From Corythucha ciliata (lineage: Eukaryota > Arthropoda > Insecta > Hemiptera > Tingidae), in the NCBI GenBank assembly GCA_038030265.1, contig CM075941.1:6634001-6698000 (forward strand): a DNA stretch of 64,000 nucleotides. Direction: 5' to 3'. A program made the translations under genes and the position numbers. The notes under the pieces were generated by a model. The model was not told where the DNA came from and made no database searches. It saw only the letters and a list, made by a program, of their open reading frames with translations. Of this stretch, positions 1 to 10,399 are shown one piece after another (within the stretch, counting starts at the first letter, position 1; every line of letters starts with the position of its first letter).

Positions 1-1478
1 AATTGAGGAATAGCGCTAATTCAACGTTAAAGTGAAAAATACGCTCATTCGCACCTAAAATTGAGGGAAATAGTCGCAAAATAACACCATCTGGAGGTAA
101 ATATAGGTTTTTTTTTCTTCCTTTTTTAGTGATCATGGAGCCTCACACGACAATGCCCAGAAAAACCCGCAAAATTGCAACACTTCAGAGGCAAAAAGCG
201 CAATATGGGGAACTTCCTGTCTAAAAATCTCATTAAACACCCAATTTCGGAGACTTTCTGCTGTAAGAAGAATCAAATTTCGTGGCTTTACCTTTTATTA
301 AAGTACGTTTCGGTTAGTTCAAAAACCTAAATTGGCGAAAAAACAAAGTGTGTGATTCTGGCTTTCTCAACCCACAATTTTGTTGGAGGTTGGTTTTCCA
401 TAACCAAATTTTTCAAAAAGGGCACCTTGAAAACAAAGTTTCAAGGATTTTTCTTATTTTGTGGCTTTGACTCATTCTGAATGGCAGGTTTGGCTACTTC
501 AGATACCTAGTTAATTTTGTCCCTTTCAAAAACTAAATTTCCGGATTTGGCTTGTTCAAGACCCAAATTTCGTCAATTTTCGTCTTACAAATACAAAATT
601 TCACTCTTTCAAAACCTATTTTCGCTGTTTTTTTTGTTTTTTTCATTTAAACCCCAATTTCACAGATGTTGGCTATTCCACAAGCCATATTTCCACAACC
701 AATTCGCGGATAAAATTGAGCAAAAGCGCTAATTCACAGCTGAAATTGAGAAGATACGCTCATTCGCAGCTAAAATTGAGAGAAATAGTCGCAAAATAAC
801 ACCATCTGGAGGTAAATATAAGTTTTTTTTTTCTTCCTTTTTTAGTATGATCATGGAGCCTCACACGACAATGCCCAGAAAAACCCGCAAAATTGCAACA
901 CTTCAGAGGCAAAAAGCGCAATATGGGGAACTTCCTGTCTAAAAATCTCATTAAACACCCAATTTCGGAGACTTTCTCCTGTAAGAAGAATCAAATTTCG
1001 TGGCTTTACCTTTTTTTAAAGTACGTTTCGGTTAGTTCAAAAACCTAAATTGGCGAAAAACGAACAACGAAAAAACAAAGTGTGTGATTCTGGCTTTCTC
1101 AACCCACAATTTTGTTGGAGGTTGGTTTTCCATAACCAAATTTTTCAAAAAGGGCACCTTGAAAACAAAGTTTCAAGGATTTTTCTTATTTTCGCTGATT
1201 TTCCGTTTACAAAACCCAAATTTTGTGGCTTTGACTCATTCTGAATGGCAGGTTTGGCTACTTCAGATACCTAGTTAATTTTGTCCCTTTCAAAAACTAA
1301 ATTTCCGGATTTGGCTTGTTCAAGACCCAAATTTCGTCAATTTTCGTCTTACAAATACAAAATTGTGCGAAATTTCACTCTTTCAAAACCTATTTTCGCT
1401 GTTTTTTTGTTTTTTTTCATTTAAACCCCAATTTCACAGATGTTGGCTATTCCACAAGCCATATTTCCACAACCAAAG
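1..1478. repeat. Tandem duplication of a ~0.7 kb block (family E-type repeat)
   Basis: Two near-identical copies lie head to tail, about 1-704 and 719-1478. Both carry the same landmarks: 'aacaccatctggaggtaaat' (near 85 and 800), 'cttcctgtctaaaaatctca' (near 212 and 930) and 'cacagatgttggctattcca' (near 660 and 1435). The second copy has two extra segments of about 13 and 34 bases, so the offset grows from about 713 to about 764. Inside each copy are short degenerate units of the type 'aaacccaaatttcg...ttcaa' (family E). No credible gene is present. Confidence 0.9.
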
Positions 1479-1479
1479 T

Positions 1480-2107
1480 TAAGGGAAAACCGCTAATTCA
1501 CTGTTGAAATTGATAAAAAGCTCACATTTGCAGCTGAAATTGAGAAAAAAGTTAATTCACATGGCTAAAATTGAGAAAATTTGTTCTCTGCTATACAATG
1601 CCAAAAAAACGCTAATTCGAGGCTAAAAGTGAGACAATGAGCTAATTCACGGCAAAAATAAAAACGTTAGCTAAAATGAAGAAAAAGAACAAATTCTCGG
1701 CTAAAATTGAAAAAATCGCCAGTTCGTGCTTATTAAAATCGAAGCAAAAAAAAACTGGCGCCTTTTTCACTAAAAGTTAATTAAAGCCCTTTAATACGCG
1801 GTGAAAATTGAGATAAAGCGGTACATTAGTTCGCGGCTAAAATTCTGGAAAAAAAAACTCTCGGCGGCAAAAATTGAGATACAGCGCTGATTCTCTCTCG
1901 GTTAAAATATAGAAAATGTTCCCCTTTCAAGTAGAGAAAAGGCGTTTATTCGTTGGCTAAAATCGTGTTAATCCGTTGTTTCTCGATTCAATTCCATGAC
2001 CGAAATTGAGAAAAAGCTCTATAATTTGCGGCTAGTATAAAGGAAAAGCAGGAAATCTTGACTAAAATTGATAAAAAACGGTTATGCACATCTGAATTTG
2101 AGCTGTC
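1480..2107 (-). repeat. Family A degenerate short-period repeat array
   Basis: Imperfect units of the form 'attcgcggctaaaattgaga' spaced about 30-40 bases apart. The complementary orientation of the same unit appears in the larger arrays at 10.9-11.8 and 16.6-19.3 kb. No coding sequence is seen. Confidence 0.75.
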
Positions 2108-2373
2108 CATGGGCTGAAGTACGAAGGGGTGTTATATGAAATAACACGGGTGGTATCCACGTGACAACCATTTTAATTATGATAGGATAACGCCGCGTTA
2201 AAATTATAAGGCCCCGTTCACAAGCTCTATGCTATGCGTCTATGGAGCCTATGCAACCTATCAAAATGCTTCATTTTTCGAGGGAATAATTTGTTTGGTT
2301 GCATAGACTCCACAGAACGTAAACATAGAGCTTGTGAACGGGCCTTAACACCCCTTCGTACTTGCCCCCCATG
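2108..2373. mobile_element. Nested pair of inverted-repeat (MITE-like) elements
   Basis: The outer element has terminal inverted repeats: 'aagtacgaaggggtgtta' at 2117-2134 pairs with 'taacaccccttcgtactt' at 2346-2363, and both ends extend to CATGGG/CCCATG. The inner element at 2210-2344 has ends 'ggccccgttcacaagctcta' and the complementary 'tagagcttgtgaacgggcc'. It has no coding capacity, so both would be non-autonomous. The inner element appears to have inserted into the outer one. Confidence 0.8.
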
Positions 2374-2579
2374 CAGAAATGCACGTTGATTACCATCTTA
2401 GCAAATTTGGTCATGAAGTTTCATTTTTACCAATTTCGTTTTATGAGTGAGTTTGATACGCCACTGAAGCTGTTACATTCTTACATTAGTACCACATAAG
2501 CGAGTAGGACACCTTAGTCGATTAAACAACAATTTTAACGTCAGAAACTGATCGTCGTTGAGAGTCGTTGTTAACTTGA

Positions 2580-2720
2580 TTTTCCGCTCCTAATGTTTTG
2601 TCCTACTTCCTGTTTCAAGCGTCCTACTTTTATCCTACTTTTTCGTGCCGGGCGTCCTTGGAAACCACTTTTACATCTGGTCACCCCAGTCCAACATCTT
2701 CAAGTTCATTAAATTTGACA
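2580..2720 (+). repeat. Dispersed repeat related to a copy near 21.88-22.06 kb
   Basis: This stretch shares 'tcctactttt', an 'acatctggtca'-like word and a 'caacatctt...gttcat' tail, in the same order, with 21880-22060 (where they read 'tcctacttttcgg', 'aacgtctggtga' and 'ccacatctttcacgttcat'). It is open in one frame in both places, but the reading is not conserved enough to call a gene. Between 2720 and 3180 I see only AT-rich DNA leading to the next gene. Confidence 0.45.
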
Positions 2721-3180
2721 GATGTTTTCTCTTTGTTGTCTGTTTACCTAACTGACCACAAATTAGTGCCAAATCTGTGGATTTTCTTGAAACGTTAAAA
2801 ACATCCATTGAAAGAAATGTGTCCTTTTTTCCTCTTTTCGTCCCGGTATACTCGAGTATTTGAACTTTTTGGTTCCGATTTTTTCAAATTCGAGTTGACA
2901 ATCGTCGTTTTCTATCACTGTTGTCTAGGAAAATTTTCCAAGCTTTGTTCAGTTTTTAGTCATTCCACTTAACAATTTCAGCGTTTCAGGTTTAAGCCGC
3001 TAGGTCGTGTGATGATGAAAAAAAGCTCACCCCGCGGTTTCGTCCGTTGAGTTATCACATCACATAACAGCCTTTGTTTGTTGCAAAGATTGGGAGACTG
3101 ATTTGCGTTTTCCTTTCAAATTTGTCCTCGGGTTTATAATTAATTATTATTATTACGTCCTTTATTTTTATTTGAAAGTT

Positions 3181-3926
3181 ATGGATGAAGCTGAAATTCT
3201 TAAGATAGGCAACGCCCTGAGTAAGTGGGAATTCCCCGTCACAAACGAAGAAGAGACGGGTAAGGATGTTTGAATTTCTATTATCTTGCAATCAAAACTC
3301 CTACACTTTTTTTTTGTTTCCTCAGAGGAAAATGAATTAATAACGAATCTCAAAACTGAAATAGCCTCGTTGAAACAAAAAGTGGATGCCGAAAAAAAAG
3401 TGATAGCCGAACTCGACGCGGAGATTTCAACTGTAAACGCCTCAATAGCTGAGGTTGAAGACCGGAAGAAATTAATAGAACAGCTCAAACACCGTCGGCG
3501 ATTAGCGAAGATCCCTCTGCATGAAACTGATTATAATCGCGTGGAAGCCATTCAGTAGAGCATATTTTTCAATTCGGGACGGGGTTTCATGTATTAGTGG
3601 TTAAATACTTCATTCTGGTTAACAGAAAACGTGCCCTAGCTCTGGAGGCGCTCACTGGAGTAACACTGCAGTCTTTCACAGCCGGATCCGGTATACTTCG
3701 AGGATGTATCCTTTTTTACCGTTTTCTCGACATATGTTTCAAGGAATATAAAATCCTCAACTTTTTGACAATAGATGTGAAAAATAGAGCTGGCCGGTTG
3801 GAATATTTTTCAGTGCAGCTCAAAGACCAGGAAAAAATAAGGGAAACAAAGGTGATAGCGGCGGACATAATATGGTCTATTATTGAAAGAAGTGATCAGG
3901 GGGGTGGTTCCGTCGAAGATACCTAA
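3181..3926 (+). CDS. Small coiled-coil protein, possibly kinetochore subunit Spc24
   Basis: Three exons join in phase: 3181-3259 (donor GGTAAGG), 3326-3554 (acceptor TTTCCTCAG) and 3626-3926, ending in TAA. A further 84-base in-frame intron at 3691-3774 (GTATAC...CAATAG) is likely, giving 174 residues; without it, 202. The N-terminal two thirds is a charged Leu/Ile/Lys/Glu coiled coil (about residues 28-95). A short globular tail ends in AADIIWSIIE. Vertebrate Spc24 has about the same length, a coiled coil followed by a small RWD-like globular domain, and a similar terminal motif (DYLWSLV); that comparison is from memory of the family. Spc24 pairs with Spc25 in the Ndc80 complex that links kinetochores to microtubules. 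Other coiled-coil-plus-RWD kinetochore proteins (Spc25, CENP-O/P) are alternatives. The gene itself is well supported; the name is tentative. Confidence 0.5.
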
Positions 3927-4067
3927 ATCATTTCATTTTCACTCTTTTGAAATTCGAATGAAACCTTACGGCTACTTGTAGATATAAAATCGCCACAAAA
4001 GTTGCAATTTTTCAACTGTAAAAATCGTAATGTCTGTTTATAACTAATTAAGCGAAAGTATATAATG

Positions 4068-4073
4068 TTTATT
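4068..4073 (-). promoter_or_regulatory. Polyadenylation signal overlapping the ANKRD49 stop
   Basis: On the minus strand AATAAA covers the TAA stop codon (4069-4071). If it is used, the 3' UTR would be only about 10-30 bases and could fit the gap to the convergent gene. Confidence 0.5.
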
Positions 4074-4799
4074 TGTGTTTTTCAATCCGAAAACAAGATT
4101 GAGCGGCTTCAAACAAATGATGGTTTGGACCGCAGCGACGTGCCAGGTCTTCTGGAGTATCACCAGAAGAGTCGACAGGATTGAGGATGATATCGGGGTG
4201 TGACAGAAGCATTTGAATGATGTCAACACCTTCGGCGTGAGCGGCTGCTAAATGCAACGGAGTGACTCCTGAGCCAGGGGAGGTGGCATGCCGTCATGTA
4301 TTATATTCAAACGAAATGGATAAAAATACTAAATTGAGTCTTTACCGCCTTGGGACTTGGCGTTAACGTCAGCACCGTACGAAATGAGCAGTGACACGCA
4401 CTTGATGCTGTTCCATCTGCAGGCCGAATGCAGAGGTTGCCACTGGTCAATTGTTTCAGAATCAAGATGAGATCCAGCCTCCAGTAACACTTTGACCACT
4501 TCGTCATGGTTGTTGTAGCAGGCTCGATGAAGCGGCGTATATCCATCTTTGTCCTTGGCATGTATGACGGATGGGAGTCTTGTTAAAATACTCTCAACAA
4601 CATCCAATTTGCCATTCTCTGCAGCTTGAAGGAACGACTTTTCAGTGACTTCACTCGGATTTCGCTCATCCTCAATTCCTTCGTCGTCATCCTCCCAACC
4701 GCTAACTTGAAAATTACATTTCCCTTTTGCCTTGAGTGGTAGATCACTCAGATCACTGATGTCATCGAAAGCTTCATCCTCGTCTTCTGTACCGGACAT
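4069..4799 (-). CDS. ANKRD49: Ankyrin repeat domain protein 49 (ANKRD49)
   Basis: Two exons: 4346-4799 (ATG at 4797-4799, donor GCGGTAAAG) and 4069-4268 (acceptor GGCTCAG), joining in phase to 217 residues; the human protein is 239. An acidic N-terminus (residues about 1-55) is followed by ankyrin repeats with the core motifs GYTPLHRACYNNH, WQPLHSACRWNS and GVTPLHLAAAHAE. The WxPLHSACxWN block is diagnostic of ANKRD49 and matches the human WTPLHSACKWN. The family is a small soluble ankyrin protein, reported in vertebrates to affect germ-cell survival and autophagy; its function here is inferred only. It lies convergent to the upstream coiled-coil gene with about 140 bases between their stops. 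Confidence 0.93.
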
Positions 4800-4922
4800 A
4801 ATTCTAATTGAAGGCGTTCTTTAGGAAATTTTCAGAAACCAAGGAACGTCATAAATGGAAAACATAAACAACAACACAAAAACTTGACAGGAAAACAGAA
4901 AAGAAGGTTAGTCTGTTTATCA

Positions 4923-4946
4923 CATAGAGATAATATTATCTCTATG
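4923..4946. repeat. Perfect 24-base palindrome
   Basis: CATAGAGATAAT is followed immediately by its exact reverse complement. It lies about 125 bases upstream of the ANKRD49 start. It could form a cruciform or be a dyad binding site, or it may be chance or a transposon remnant. From 4950 to 5300 I see no other feature. Confidence 0.85.
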
Positions 4947-5314
4947 GTTTATCATGTTCTCAACATGCCCACTTCAGCGGGTCTTTCAAAGCAAGAGGAC
5001 GTTGGGTCCGTTATGCGAGAGCCACACAAAAATCGTATCAACCTGAGTGGTTTTAAGTCGAAAAATCACTTCTTAAAAATCAAAGACACTGAAACGAACA
5101 ATGTACTGACGATGTTTAACCAGTTGACACATTTTCGTGCTGCTCGGAGTAGTGCGGGAAGACAAACGAATAGACTTTTTAGCTTCCTCAGTAAAAAGCG
5201 GGGAAATTTGACAAAACGATTTGTCGGGCTTTCAAGAAATCGGGCTACATGAAAGGCAGGGATAACACCGGGCCCTTTCGTGGCTGCGACTTTTTGGTTT
5301 TTTAGCCGTGAACC

Positions 5315-5405
5315 ATTGGCGTAGCCAGTGGAGCACGGGTGGGCAGTTTCAAGAACCGAAGGCGAAGCCGTATAGTGGGGCAGCTGCCTACCCCCAGATA
5401 ACACT
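5315..5405 (+). repeat. Dispersed repeat, copy 1 ('ggcgtagccag...cagctgcc')
   Basis: Shares 'ggcgtagccag', 'gggcagtt', 'aaccgaa/agccgaa' and 'ggggcagctgcc' in the same order with 29325-29410. It is probably the end of an interspersed transposon. The region 5420-6228 that follows contains weak family E and family A units and no gene. Confidence 0.6.
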
Positions 5406-6230
5406 ACCAAAAAGTACTAATGATACAGGGTCACGACCGATTTCGTAAAGTTCCCTCATTCAAACATTATTCAAAAGTTTTTTGAGTCTAGCTCACGACC
5501 AACCACCAATTTCTCGGATTTCACTCGCTAAAAAAGACAATATCGCAAATTTCTGTAGCTAATAAAACTATATCATGGCATGGCGTGGTAAAAAGAGACT
5601 AACTTCACGAATTCTGCGCACTAAAACCCAATTTTTGACGGTTTGACTAATTAAAAATTATTTTTGCTGGTATCAGGCTCTATAAAGCCTTCGAGGATTT
5701 TTCTCACTATCAAGTCAATTTTCGCGGTTCTATTGCTGAAAACCCAATTTCTCGAGGGTTTTTCATTAAAAAATAGAATATCTCAAATTTCACTCACTGA
5801 AACCCCAAAATGGGAAATTATTATTTTGCCGTTGTGGAATAAAAAAAAAAGAAGTATTTTTTGAATTTTTGGCCAACCTGACTCAATTCTCAACTTTTGG
5901 GAGTTTCGCCACTGTGGTTCTCAGTGTACGATTTGGTGGCTGTTCGAAACCGTGAATCTTCTCTATTTTGGCTGTGAATGAGCTATTTTTCTTCATTTTA
6001 GCAGCGAATTAGCACTTTGTCTCGTTTATAGTCGTGAAGTTGCCCCCGGAAACAATGTCCGATTTTTCAAGGGTTTCAATTATAGCTATATAATTGAGCG
6101 CTATTGATGATGAGAAACTATTGCCCATATTTATGAACGTTCCCTGACATTAAGGAACCCTTGAAATTCATTAGAACAGATGATTTTATTTTGATCAAAA
6201 CTGTTCTCAACGGTTCCTTGCAACGATATA

Positions 6231-7941
6231 CAGGGTGGTCGGTTTTGGCCCGTAAAAAAAAAATTGGGTGAAATTAGACCTCAATTGTGATCGAAAATAC
6301 CCCATCGAGTGTGGTGCGAAAATCAAAACTCTTCGAGATATGATTTTATTAAATATTTTTAAGGCTTAAATCCCTTTTCTCGACAAAATGCGAGTTGCTC
6401 GCTTCCGAGTGAATGTTTTACAATTTTTGACGACGCATTCGGAAAGAGCACACTTTTTTCTGTCGGGAGGAGTTATTTTAGATCAATTTGATCGCTTTCG
6501 GTGGCCTTCACAGCCATTCAAACTGGGGAAAATCGGGAATTTTTAATTTTTCAAAAAACTTCAACTCCCCACAATTTCATGCGTTTTAGCTGCGAATGCG
6601 AATTTAGCGCTTTTACTCAATTTTCAAACCACATATAGCTTTAATTAGCGCTTTTTATCCATTTGAGTAGCAAATTAGAGCTGTCTCTCAATTTTAGTAG
6701 TTTTTGAGCCCCATTTGCCGTCTATGTGCGAACAATCGGGATGGAGATGATGGTTTTTGAGATCTTGTGCGTTTTCTGTCAGAAAAGTCATTGCTTTTCT
6801 TCTATGGCGATTGGCTGCCGTGCCGGCCTTGGACATTTGGAGCCCCCGGACGAATCTATTCACCAGCGCCCCTGATGTCATCTATTCAGAAAGCCGTGAT
6901 TTGGCGTTTTAACCGCGAATTAGCGTTTGTCCCCACACTTCAGCGCTTCTTCTCAATTTCATCGATGAATTAGCGATGTGTCTTATATTTTAACAGCGAA
7001 TGAAGCAATTTGTCTCTTTAGCCAGGATTTTGCGATTTTTCTCCATTTTAGCCATAAATTATCTACCTATTTTTAAAAATTTTTTTTCCCGCAAATTTGA
7101 GCTTTTTCCTAATTTCCGCTTTCGGTGGCCTTCACAGCCATTCAAACTGGGGAAAATCGGGAATTTTTAATTTTTCAAAAAAATTCACCCCCACTATTTC
7201 ACACTAAATCTCTCCATACCGGCTTCCCAAGGCCAGAAAAACTTCTTCAATGTATCCTCTTTAAAATCACTCTTGAGATTTTGCCAGATTTGTCGATAGC
7301 CAGCTGCGAATACGATAAGTTTCAGGTAAATGCCGACATAAGATGTTTCTCACGTCAAACAAAAAAATACAGCGCAAGAGTTGTTGAAATGTTGATAACT
7401 AACCAAAACTTGCTGTTTTGAAGAAAGAAGTGCCTTTTTTTTGTTACTAAATGGTAATTTGCGCCGAAAAACTGCCTACTAACAAAGTCATGTAGCTATT
7501 AACTATAAAACAACTCTCAAGAGTGATTTTGTCGAGGACGCATTGAAGAAGTTTTTCTGACCTTGGGAAACCGATATGAAGGGATTTTGCATGAAATAGT
7601 GGAGGTTGAAGTTTTTTGACAAATTAGAAATTCCGGATTCTCCCTAGTTGGAATGGCTGCCAAGGCAACCGAAAGCAATCAATGTGATCTAAAATAGCTT
7701 ATCCCGACAGAAAAAAGTGTGCTCTTTCCGAATCCATCGTCAAAAATTGCAAAACATTCACTCAGAAGCGAGCAACTCGCATTTTGTCGAGAAAAGTGGC
7801 TTAAGCCTTAAAAATCCTTAATAAAATCATATCTCGAAGAGTTTTGATTTTCGGACCATAGTCGAGGGGACATTGTCGATCACAAATGAGGTCTAATTTC
7901 ACCCAATTTTTTTTTTGTACAAGCCAAAACCGACCACCCTG
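6231..7941. mobile_element. Large fold-back transposon with TA target duplication, interrupted by a repeat block
   Basis: The ends are CAGGGTGGTCGGTTTTGG at 6231 and its complement CCAAAACCGACCACCCTG ending at 7941, flanked on both sides by TA (6229-6230 and 7942-7943), as for Tc1/mariner-type insertions. The outer arms pair over about 350 bases (6231-6580 with about 7580-7941). An inner pair, about 7115-7290 with about 7505-7680, continues the same hairpin. The sequence 6503-6580 ('gctttcggtggccttcacag' onward) is repeated directly at 7118-7195 and flanks about 530 bases of family A-like repeats (6590-7115), which therefore look inserted. No transposase is visible, so the element would be non-autonomous. 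Confidence 0.88.
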
Positions 7942-9900
7942 TATAAACCTGGATTGCTCACAATGGCAGGAGGGGCGTGGAGGGGGCAGGTCGTCCCCTT
8001 GTAAACAATTACCCTGCCTCTCTCCTTGTGCAGTTACGGCAACACGGTACTTATTTTGAAACTCCACCCCTCTCAACCAATTGGGAACTTAACTGATGGC
8101 TAATCTTTAACAGCAGTGATGAGCAATCCCGTTCTTTTCTATATTGTTGGTTCCTTGACTCAAGGAAGCTTCAAGGAACATTCCCCTTGAAGGAAGCCAT
8201 TGTTCCCAAGGGCCTTTGTTCCCGTGTTGGGGGGAAAAAAATCTGAAGAATCCGGGGCCCCGCGGTGGCACTGGTGAAAGGGGGGGGGGAACCAAAAAGT
8301 TTGGTCTAGGTTGCTACAAAGTCAAACACAAGAAAAAAAGCCTTCAAACATACAAATTAGATACGTAGCCGTGTAGTTGCCTTCGTTGTCAGTGGTTGCG
8401 TTATAAAACTCAGACCTTTCTTAAAGCGCTTAAACACAAGCTGAAGCCGCTTGTTGAAGAAAATCGAGGTGTTTGTGCGGAGTTTTTCCTTATAACTTTC
8501 TATCTTATCACAATTTTAAAAATTTAATGTCAAATTGTACCATTAGGAGGCGGAATCTCGGTGCTTAGGTAATCGCGCTGAAATATTTTATTCCGCCTTC
8601 AAGCTTCATCGTGCTTCATCACATGGCCAAGCACTTGTCCTTGTGAGGGCACTGAGCCCTATCAGGAGTTTTACAACGATACTGCTTCAAGTGCTGAGCA
8701 AGTGTTGATTTTTACAACGCACCCAGTCATACCTGGTCATACCACGTTGAGGAGTGTCCAAGACAAACCGGTTTCGTCTGTTCGGCATCTTGTGTTTGAA
8801 TGTCTACTGAAAACTCCTTTTCAGTGTAATTGCACGCCTTGCATATATAACGATGTTACTAATCCTAATGAGCCTTCAAGCAGTCAAGCTCAATAAATTC
8901 ACTTGGGTCCGATAAGAAAAAAAAAACCCAGACCAGAATACAATAGCGTTGTGAATTTTTGGCTGTACCTAGATACACCACTCCTTCATCGGACTTTTTT
9001 CCCCATCATCCGACTTGACGAGATACGAGCACGACTGAATCGGATCATTGATGATAATTAAGTGACATGACAACCAGCAAAGTGAATCAACGAGAAAGCG
9101 GCAAGAAATAAAACGAACTTACATGTCCCAGTGTACGGAAGGTGTTGTAACGTTGATAAAAAAAAACAACAAAACTAACCCACAGATGAGTCGTGTGGCT
9201 TCTATAGTTCTGTCACTCGAAATTGTCATTTCAACGAGCGTTTCGCTGATTTCTAGGTCTCACTCGCGATGCGCTAGGCTGTTAAGAAGTGATTTTCAAC
9301 ACAAATGAACTATAATAAAGCATTTTTAATTTAGGGGGAAAACGCGAAAGGGAGAGCGGCCCTCCCTCCTAGTATGACGCGCATTTTGCTAACCACCCAG
9401 TCCCAGTAACCTATCCCAAACTGGATGGAACGGGATTTCATAGAGTGGGGATGGAGGGGTGACTCGATCCAAGCTGGTGGGCAAATGACGAGCGTCCAGA
9501 TTTCTTTTGTTTTTTATCCTTTGTAATTCCGCGTGTTTGTGATGTCGTCTTCGGTCTTGATTTGTCGCATTTCAACCTGTAAATTTCGTGTTTATCCAGA
9601 GACATCGTCGTGGAAATTACGATAAATTCTCAGTGGGGTGAGTTGGTACCTTAATTTGTGTTCGATACTTTTTTCACATAAAATTATGTTCAGGGCGTAT
9701 GAGGTGAGAAAGTAGGACTCATCTGGATTTGGGCTCATCCAGTCAGCCTACTCGATTTTCTCAAAAAACCCTTTACGGTTTGCTTTTGGGGACCTTTTGC
9801 CAAAGGGCAATGACGTTTTTGGCTAATTGTTGGCCCTAAGGTGGGAGGGAATTAAGGGAGGCGGACGCATATTCAATTAGCTTGTACGGAGGTTACCGCT
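7942..9900. other. Intergenic DNA without a supported gene
   Basis: No splice-consistent coding sequence is seen. A frame open from about 8580 to 8893 on the plus strand, ending in TGA-free sequence up to a TAA next to AATAAA, contains several Cys codons. Part of it (8685-8725, 'cttcaagtgctgagcaagtg') resembles the small inverted-repeat element nested at 62339-62448, so I treat it as transposon-derived. Confidence 0.5.
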
Positions 9901-9939
9901 ATTTTATCATGGAAATACCAATCTTTCAAATAATTTTGA

Positions 9940-10330
9940 AGTTTTGACCTCGGTGGCACCTAAGGCTTCGTGCCGTCGTGCCAAATTTGGACGAGATCTG
10001 ATGATGACATCGGCACTTTTTTCCTCTACATAGTGTTGATGTACCTGTGCGGCGGGGGGGGGGGAGGCGAGTACCAGTACTCCGAATTATTTTGAGGTTT
10101 TGACCTCTGTGGCACCTAGAGTTTGTGTAGGAGTGCCATCATGCCAAATGTGGTCGAGATCTGATGACATGGGGGGGAGGGCCTTTTTTCTTCTATAAAG
10201 TTGTTGTACATGTGAGGGTGGGAAAGTAAAAGTACCGCTAATAATTTTGTGGTTTTGACCTCGGTCAACAATGGCGGATCTAGGATTTTACATCGGGGGT
10301 TACCACCGTAAATATGATGAACTCTGTCTT
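9940..10330 (+). repeat. Three direct repeat units; a fourth copy at 12.04 kb
   Basis: Units start with 'ttttgacctcggtggcacct' and continue 'gtgccatcgtgcc...gagatctgatgacat', then a G-run and a 'tgtac.tgtg' tail. They begin near 9945, 10095 and 10252 (the third truncated). A fourth copy lies at about 12041-12130. Confidence 0.75.
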
Positions 10331-10399
10331 CCTTCTTTTTATAGAACAATGTTCCAGCCGCTAATTCTCTGTAGATACACAACAAGGAATATAATTTTC

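Noticed and set aside
8580..8893. About 105 open codons with several Cys, followed by AATAAA
   Set aside because: Part of the stretch is homologous to the small inverted-repeat element nested at 62.34 kb, and no partner exon was found, so coding is unlikely.
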